Below are positions 55,480 to 64,000 of a stretch of 64,000 nt of DNA, one piece after another. The position numbers and the translations under genes are program-made. Origin of the DNA: Adiantum capillus-veneris (taxonomy: Eukaryota > Streptophyta > Polypodiopsida > Polypodiales > Pteridaceae); contig CM043944.1 in assembly GCA_014529385.2 (NCBI GenBank), positions 72,161,884-72,225,883 of the forward strand, read 5' to 3'. The stretch's first letter is position 1, and every line of letters begins with the position of its first letter. The notes below the pieces were generated by a model, which had not been told where the DNA came from, searched no databases, and saw nothing but the letters and a program-made list of their open reading frames with translations.

Positions 55480-58400
55480 GCATGATATTAAGCTGAGACA
55501 CATTTTTCCCGAACACTACTGATGCTCTCTCTTTAATCATACGCAAAAGCCAACAGAAGGTCCCCAAAACTTTGGTTTTTATAGGAATCACAAAAGATGC
55601 TTCTTTAAAAGGAATCACAAAAGATGCTTCTTTAAAAATTTAAATGAAAGTTAATCTAGGAAGAGGGGGGGGTTTTCCATGGGCATGGCACATCGATGAG
55701 ACGGAGAGAGGGAAAAGCGGTAAACTTTTTCCAAGGCAATAATGTTCAGGGAAGATGTGTCTTGGCTTGATATCGTGTCGTTTTTAGTTTCCAAAATTCC
55801 ATTTCCCTCTTGTATAACAAGTCTTGATTTCAGGTCTCCTTGTTGGATAGATCTTTAAGGTCTCTTGGGATACTTTCCTGCGACAAAAAAATACTCTTTT
55901 TCTTCTTCTTCTTCTCCTCTCGTTGTCTGCTCTTGTGCCCTCGTCCCCTCTCCTCTTGTGCCCCTCACAACCGGAGGTATTTTGAGAGTATCGAGAATTT
56001 GAAGGGCATTTTGGGAATTTATGGCAAAGTATTACTGGGGTGTGTTATCCTCCTCACTATCTCACACGGGCATGGGCTGGATGGGATCAATGGCCCACAC
56101 CCATTTAGGGGATCGGGTGCGATATGAGCCTTCCGATGCGACTTTTGTAAATTCGGGAAAACATGTAAATTCGAGCGCACCAAAACTTGTAAATTCGGGC
56201 GCCCCCTCCCTTGTTCAGTTATTTTGTGTAGATTATTTTTGAAACGTGCCAATAGTGTCTATATTACTTTTCAACGTTGACAAGCTTGATGCAATATGGA
56301 GCATGCTTCAGTTAACCCCAAATCAAGCTACAGCAAGCCACACCCCAAAAGTAGGGGTTTCCATTGGATACTTACTACATAACTTGAGGCAATGTAACAA
56401 TCCAAAATCGACATAGGTGATTGTCGGCATCAACAAAGGTATGTGCTCCAGCAATTTTTTCTTTTTAAGTATACATCAATGAAAGTTTGTGATCTTGAAC
56501 TTGTATTATAAGTTTGTGAAAGCACTAAAGGTATATAGTCTTCAATAGCTCTAGCATAGCCAAGTTTTTTCAATCTTAATACAAGTAGTAGATATCTTGA
56601 GGTGTGCATAGTTATTGTAGAAATTCTAGTTGATAAGTTTGTGATAACACTAGGAATATTCTTACTGGTTAGCCTTGGCATGCGTACAATTCTTAGATGA
56701 TAGACATTCTTGAGTTTACTAGTAAACATATTTACTTACACAAATTGCTATGATAGACATAGTTGTTCCCAGGCTAGCAATGGATATTGGTCGTTGTGCA
56801 CCCTAAAAGTGGGTGGGTGGCTAGAGCAACGATATTGATTCCTAGATTCCATAGTTAGTGGTTATGGGTGGATAAGCTACTTTGCAATATGGCTAGACAA
56901 GAAAAACATGTCTTTGAGATAAGTAGCAACAACATTGATGATTAATATTCCTAGGTAGTATCCAAGGAATGCATAATATAAATAGTGTATGAAGTATGAA
57001 GTGGATATATAGTGTTAATTGGTAAGCTTGGGTACATAATAAATCCATAGTTATTTGAAAATGTGGCTAAACAATAGATGTGTAGAGGAACAGTATTGAA
57101 GGATCCATAATTATTTTACAATATATCTAAACCATAGATGGCTAGTGAAACACTACTAACGATAATTATCCCTAAGCAGTATCCGAGGATATAGTGGGTG
57201 CATAGTGTTCCGTCATTAGGGGTGGATAATAGTAATAGACTTACTTGGAAATATAGAAATATGGCTAGATCTATAATTTGTGAAAGCTGTAGAGGTAGAT
57301 AGTTTTAGATAACCATGACATAGCCAAGCTATTTCAATGTTTTATAGTCTTGATACTAGTATGGATAATTATGAGATCATAGAAATTCTTGAGCTTAGTA
57401 GTAAACATCTTTACCTTCATAAGTTGTTATGGTAGGTACAATTGTTCTAGGATAAAGTGATACTATGGAATTCAAGTGCATGTAGGTCACGAGAATAATT
57501 GAAGCTATACTTGACAGCCGATGTTGTAAACAAGTACATATGGCAACATAAACTCTTTATGTCATAATAGATAGTGCACGAGGTCTAAAGTGGCTATACA
57601 ATGTTAATTGGTAACCTTGGGTACATAATAGATCCATAGTTATTTGACAACATGGCTAAACAATAGGTGACACGAGAGACAATATTGATGTTTTACAATA
57701 TATCTAAAGCATAGTTGCCTAGTGAAACACTACTAAGGATAATTATCTTGGAGACAATATCTTGATACTAGAAATATTAATTGTCTCGAGGTGTATATGG
57801 TGTGGTTTTTGATATGCATAATTACCTGGCAATGAGGTGCGCGCTGCAACATGACGAGTCTCTCTCTGTGTTTCCAGTATATGACGTCCCAGATGAGCAG
57901 TGTACTGAAATAAAGGGACACCTGGGTGGTCGGCTGAGGAGAAAGGGTCCCTCCAAAACCACTCACCAGGGTCCCACTACACTCGTGCCAATGGAAAACA
58001 CTCCCAAGCCCACACCCTCTAGTGGCCAGTCGCAAGAGCTGCTGGGTCAGGATCTATGACACAAATCCTCCCACAGATGCCCACCACTCAGATCCTCTAA
58101 AAACAGCACTCTGCCACCTATGGGGCCTCTAATGAGACTCGGTGTAAGCGTCTCTCACCCTATAGCTATGATGTCCTATGATGTCCCGACGCATGCTCTG
58201 CACCCCTCTCATGCCTTGAACCAATATCTCAAAAACTTTCAATAATGTTACACTATTTTCCACAAAATTTGAATGAGTTTTTTCCCTTGCCTCTTGTAGG
58301 GTGACCCAATAAATTTCTCCCTTCTTCTACATTGGGATGGGTTCCAAACCGCTGCTACAGCACAAAAGGATAGTGCTGTGGTGGAAATAGTTATCATGAA

Positions 58401-61400
58401 TGGCGGGAAAAGGTCAATTGTTGAACCTATTCCAGTTCTTTTCTTTCCCTTGTCTCATAAGGAGCTAGAAAGAAAGCATGGTGATGTATTATCATTGTCC
58501 TTCAACCATTATTGGTTGAGCTTGAAACATCCTTTCTAGATGGATTTGATGTTGATTATGCCATGCCCAATGATTTATATTGATGGTTTGTACCGGCGAT
58601 CATCCTGCTCAGTGCAAACTAGGTCAAGTGAAAGATGGTGGAATGGCCTTTTGTAGGTGAGACAAGGCGATGGCAGAGGTAAGGCGAGATGGTAATGGTA
58701 CACAATGTTATGTTTACTCACATAATAGATATCAAGGAAGCTATCCTCCTGAGGAACGACATGTAGATGACTTGTGGAATAGTATTAGGATGTCCAAACG
58801 ATGTACAACAAAGGAGAAGGTGGAGGAGACTTTAAGAGATGGAGGTCTAGCAGGTGAATCGGTGTTGTGGAGACTCTTTCATCTCTATGGATTTGACATC
58901 TCGAGAGACCTTGTGTATGACGTCATGCATATACTACGTCCTTTAAATCTCTTTCAAAAGTACATAAAGAGATTAATTTCATTGGCCTCTTCGCAATTCA
59001 AGAAGAAGATTGAGGTTGCTGTTAAAGAGGTTGCGGACTCTATTTCAAGGCCTATCTTGCATGCGGGTAGATGGCCAAAACGTGCCTCGACACAGTTCAA
59101 AATTTTTAAAGCAGAGGAATGCCAGAAATTCATTCAATGGTGTCTACCACATGTTCTTAATGTGGTAGATGGAATTAGCAAAGAGGACAAATAACTTGGG
59201 ATACTTTTGGTGGATATTGCCCACATGTTTTTTGACTGCAGTCGAGAAAAGGGTTGGAGCCAAGAATACATTGAATTTTGCCGCTCTTTATTCCTATCAT
59301 GGAGAATCCTTTATGAGGAGTACTATGGTGCCAATTCTTCTCCACTAGAACATGTAGCAGGTATGGTTAGGTCAAAATTAACTAGCTTGGTAGTACAAAA
59401 GCTTTTGATAGTAAGCATCTAAAGCTTTTGATACTTACTAATGGATTTTTTCTTTTCACTTGTTTTGAAGGTAATGGAGAGATTTTGGATGATGTTTATC
59501 GTCATGGCTCTCATGATGGCACATGGTGTTTTAAGCATGAGAGAGATATTTCAAACTACTTGAGCATACATACCAACAACAAATCGAATGAAATATCTTA
59601 TAGCAAATACCATAGTCGGGTTTTGTGTATAGACATACACAAACAATTGAATTTAGAGAAGGATGGTCTCACAAGTTGCCAAAGAGATATGATTCTTATA
59701 CATTCATGATTGATCTTGCCTGAAAATATCATTCATGGAGCAAGAGATAGGTGTTTTGAGATACACGAGAAATGCGCCCTTCATACATCTTCTGAGAAGA
59801 AGGCTAAGGATGTCTGGAATGCTTCTCTTCAATTATTACCATGCCCATGCCAAATCATGATCAAGAAAAAGGGAGTTTTTGTGGGAGCAAAAAAACCAAA
59901 GCCGATAGAGCTTGAGACATTGGAGATAAATGGAATGATAGATTTTTGGCTAGAAAACGTATTTGCTCACGAACAACGGGGAGAAGTCAATGTATTTGTT
60001 GTGGTAAAAAGTTTATTAGATAGCCCCAATATGTTTCACGACAACTCTGGAATGTGCCTTATTCACAAGAGTCAAAAGTCTAATTGTGGTATCATAGTTC
60101 AACCTATTGAGTGTTTGCGTTGCAAATTCTTTTGGCTTTGCAACAATCGGATGAGCATGAGATACTTTATGAAACTAGTTGTCTCAAAGTTCTCTCAAGG
60201 TTATTATCTCTAGGCAAGGTAGGGTGTGTCCCACAATGTCTTGAGAAGGGTGACCTTGTCCTTGCAAGGCAGAGAGAAGATTTGAATACCAATGCATTTG
60301 TGAGAAGTGTGGATATTGACGAAAAAAAGGCACTTTTAACATGGAAAGATGAGCAACATGGAAAAGATTTGGTGGATTGGAGACACATATATAAGGTTAT
60401 GCAAGGTATTATCTAGACAAAGATACATCTATCGTTACTTTTGTGTATTTAACTACTTTTCTTGGAGTCATGCGTTTAATAATTTTTTTAATAATGGTTG
60501 TTGTAGGTTGTCATGCGCATTACAATGCGGAGGCGACTTGAATTTGGACTTCTAAGCCGCCTAATAAAACTATTGTATTTGTGCTACCTAGTCTAGATTT
60601 TGTCAACCAATGTTAGATTGTACCTCATGTGGACTCCCTACATTGGCTAGATGTGGAATTTTCTGCCAGTCTATTTATTTCGATATGTAATCGTTTATCT
60701 ATGTCATGTTTATGGTCGACGTTTAAATCATATCAGCACATGTTGGCTACCTGGTTACTCAGGTTTCCAAGTTCAAGTTTTGATGTTTACTTTTATTTGA
60801 AAAGTAATTTTTAGATGTATTTTATTTTTGACAAGTTTTATACTATATTCATCTTTCTAAAATCAATAATATTACTAATGTGTCAATGATAATCTTCTGT
60901 TGCAACTGTTAGAATCTTTTTGCAGCTCCTTATGCAGACAGTAGGAGATGAATCAAGAGACAAGCGCTAACAATTTTTGGAACTTGCGTAGAGTATGACA
61001 TTGTAGAGTTCATTGTGTTCATTGCACGATTCAATAATCTCCAATTTTGTGTGTTGTAGAAAGCTGTGTACTATCGTTGAACGTGTGTTTTTTTTAATAA
61101 CCTAGCAATTTATATGGATTCTGGTGTTGGTAAGTTGAAGCTACTCATGCCTAGCTTGCTATTTGATGTGTTGTTGCAGGAGACAAAGGGAATGTGGATT
61201 GTGTGGAGAAAATTTCTTTCTTTTAAAGTGGTGTTGGATATTTGTGTTGGTAACAAAAACTCTTTATGCTTAGATTATTACCTGATATGTTGTTGGACAC
61301 ATTGTGAAGGTGGGTTGTGCATGGCCAGGTGACTTTTAGGTGAGAAAGATGCTATATTTTGGAAGTACTTTCCACTACTAAGCTGTAACAGTAAGTGCAT

Positions 61401-64000
61401 ATGTCACCATGGGTTTCTACCCATTTCGTTTGGTGAACCATTTGCATGCTTCAGAGCTTGAACTGCAATGTAGAATGTGGAGTGTAGTAGGTTTTTTCAA
61501 GATGCATTTCTTCAAGGCCTCATCCACTCTTTATTAGTGGTTTGGTATCTGATGTGTTGTCTGGAAGAATGTGAAGCTTGATTTTGTGGCACATGTGGCT
61601 TTTAGGTGAGCAAAATGCTTGAAGGTATGGTCTACTGCTATGTGTAATAGACAATGATTATGTCATTATTATTGTTTTCTTATGAACCATGTGCAGGCTT
61701 TAAAGCTTGAAGTGCTATGTTTTGGAGATACTTTCCATTGCTAAGCTGAAACAGCAACTGCATATGTCATCATGGATTTCTGCCCATTTTCTTTGTGAGA
61801 CATGTGCATGATTCAAAGCTTGAATTGCAATGCAAAATCTGGGGTGTAGCAGGTTTTTCAAGATGCATTTCTTCAAGGCCTCACCCACAGTTTATGGCTG
61901 GTTTGTTATCTGATATGTTGGAAAGAATATGAAGCTAGCTTTTGTGGCACATGGGGCTTTTAGCTAAGAAAAATGATGCCTTTTAAAGGTATTTTCTACT
62001 GCTACATTGTAATGGAAAGTGATTATGTCATCCATATTGTGGTTTTCTTCTGGTGAACCATGTGCGGATTTAGAGCTTGAAATGCAATAGAGAACATGGG
62101 GTGTAGTTGCTTATATCAAGATGCGTTTCTTCTTTTATAGCTTCTTCCTTCTATTTTCTATACATAATTTTGCAGGTATATTTGATCATGATACCACGTT
62201 GCTACAAAAAAGTCTTTTGGATAAGGCCATACGAGTATATTTGACCATAATTTGATGTTATTGCAGACAAGCATATTGGATGAGGCCATTAATCTTGAGT
62301 TTACTCGAGTATGTGAGTATAGTTATCAATCATCATGTAAAATGAACCAGAAATGAGTCATTTGGCTGAGTTTATGACCAATTTCTGAAAATGTACTGAT
62401 TATGTCATGTGTTTTCCATGTATTTACTAATAGAAGATAATGATAAAAGGGAGAAGATAACACTCATGTTCAGGAGTCGAGATCTGCTTAGATGCAAGGT
62501 TCGTTGATGGAGAGCTTAATCCAAATTCATGTATAATAGAACAATAGCTACAGAAATACACTTATAAGGACATCCTAGGGATTGAATATGTAGCCGATTC
62601 TACATTCAAATTCGCAGGGATTTAGAATTTATAAGCATAGAAATGGTACATTAAGTGAAAATTGGTCAACTGACGTAGATACTGGAAGAACCGAGGAGTT
62701 TGATAATGGTTTGTTACATGACACTTTGACTTTTGGTCTTTCTTTGGGCTCAAAAATGATACATGGTGCTTTGATTAGGATAAGGATCTTATCAAATGTG
62801 TGATCAGATCCCATTGTGTTGTACATATCATTTTCTTTTCAATTGTTGGGCATTGCATATGTTGAATTTAGGGTTAAGGGTTTTTGTATATTATGGAGAG
62901 AATTTCCAATTGCATGAAATACTTCAAAGTGATAACTTTTTTGAGGTTTTGTATGATGTACTGGTGCAAAACTTTGAACACCAGCTTTCGTTGATGGATT
63001 TTGAAGGTGGAATGTATAATGTTCAGATAGCATAATAGGGAAATAGAGGCAATTTTGTCATAGTTGGATTTTTAGCTAAATGTACAAATTAATTGGTTGC
63101 ATAAAAAGGAAATAGCAGTTTAAAGCATAGAATGAATTGTTTTAAGAATCGTATGTACTTTGCTTTTTGTGCTCATATTGACTTTTTAGGTATAGTGACT
63201 TGTCTCCATCTATATAGCCGGGTTGTGAGGTTTGCTACTAAAAAGATCATTGAATTGGCAAATATAGTTCCGGTACATGGTTTGCATGTTGTGTAAAGTT
63301 TTGAGGTCATGCTACTTGCTACATTGAGTAGTTTTTTGGTTGTACCATCGAATAGGTAGTTTTGGTCACATGCATGTGATTTTTGGTTCTTTGCAACTTT
63401 TGTTATCACATCGTAAAGGCTTTGATGAAAACTAGTGTACCGTACAATTAGGAGAGATCTTTTTCAATTCTCAATCAAGCTCGCATGGTCGATAAAAGAA
63501 ATACCAAAGTTCAAGGTGGTGAATTACTATGGGAACGAATCTTTTCATTGTGCACGTAATTAGATTAAAATGTGAATCTATGTGGAAATATAAGGTAAAT
63601 AAAAGTGATTGTTAACAAGGTTATGAATTTTTGCAAGAATGTCAAAAGGCACTTGGCTTGTGGTTTAAGCTATTTTTAAATTAAGGTTGTGTTAATACTC
63701 GTCTCAACTTAGTAGATCTTAATAATATGATCTCTTCAAATGATTCTTGTCATTATGTAGTTTAGAACATAGTAGAAAATGATTCTCGTTCTTCTATTGT
63801 CTAGCACATTGTGGAAAATTGATTGCTACTTTTAGCAAAACAGTGAATTCTTTGAACACTTTGAGTGAAACTTTTCCTCTTAAGGGAAAAGTGAAACAAA
63901 TTTTTGACTCATGTGACTTATGCTAGTCACATTTGTGAAAGATTTTCACACAAGTGAAACATTCCATAAGAAATGCCCACATCATTTGTCACAAGGGGAA
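55480..64000 (+). mobile_element. Copy B of the divergent EnSpm/CACTA-like transposon block
   Basis: Matches copy A (31476-40400) at a starting offset of 24004. It begins abruptly inside the hAT MITE (only its right 42 bp are present), so copy B has lost sequence at its left. Compared with A it lacks about 65 bp near 58228, about 45 bp near 58573, about 165 bp near 59951, about 50 bp near 62301 and about 50 bp near 63951. It runs off the window on the right. Confidence 0.8.
58300..60416 (+). pseudogene. Divergent tnp2-like transposase, copy B
   Basis: Same order as copy A. Shared stops: TGA at 58658-58660 and TAA at 59192-59194. Private damage: a deletion near 58573 that removes the segment before the GDHPA block, a TGA at 59707-59709 (Cys codon in A), a one-base frameshift near 60139 and other deletions. 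It has one extra codon (HILRPLNLF versus HILPLNLF in A). The block missing near 59951 makes this copy read from EINGMIDFWLENVF directly into the C-terminal region, whereas A has a 165-bp interruption with stops there; B may be closer to the original in that place. Confidence 0.75.

Overview
This window is plant nuclear DNA made almost entirely of transposable elements, many inserted into one another. Evidence for a plant: Ty1/copia, Ty3/gypsy, LINE, CACTA and hAT elements of plant type, spliceosomal introns with GTAAG donors, and long (CT)n, (GA)n, (CA)n and (TA)n microsatellites. I saw no rRNA or tRNA gene and no CRISPR array. I would not name a species.

Layout. 1-7020: most of an LTR retrotransposon with LTRs of at least 1.83 kb and a gypsy-type gag but no pol (TR-GAG class). 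Its 5' internal region carries two sets of duplicated accessory ORFs, one set with an F-box-like motif. Its 3' LTR abuts the end of an older CACTA element (7021-7194). 8150-10390: dead L1-type LINE. 10563-17519: complete 6.96-kb CACTA element with 12-bp terminal inverted repeats and CCC target duplications. It holds a decayed tnp2 transposase, a second transposon ORF (Transposase_24 type) and a captured heavy-metal-associated (HMA) domain fragment. 17520-22300: low-copy-looking DNA with a two-exon gene for a small secreted protein (20749-21429). 22320-22920: gypsy pol fragment.

24771-47448: one old copia-type element with GAACT target duplications that has grown to 22.7 kb by nesting. Inside it lie a gene of about 19 exons with a SAM domain (minus strand, 25768-29430), a hAT element (29883-30756, 8-bp TSD), a hAT MITE (31300-31517, 8-bp TSD), copy A of a divergent EnSpm/CACTA-like transposon, and a coding-less copia-type element (42031-46834, TSD ATTGC). 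That last element contains a 2.75-kb TG...CA solo-LTR-like insertion (43052-45798, TSD TTCTC).

47449-50640 is mostly unrecognised. 50738-55389 is a copia element on the minus strand with gag, protease, integrase and truncated RT, inactivated by stops and by loss of the integrase catalytic Glu. 55480-64000 is copy B of the divergent CACTA-like transposon, roughly 97% like copy A by eye, running off the window.

Relations. The coding copia element and the two coding-less copia-type elements share LTR ends, a Met-tRNA-type primer site and a conserved block before the polypurine tract, so the first family probably supplied proteins for the others. The most unusual items are the SAM-domain gene buried in the nest, the divergent tnp2-like transposase present in two copies with shared stop codons, the accessory ORFs of the TR-GAG element, and the HMA fragment captured by the CACTA element.
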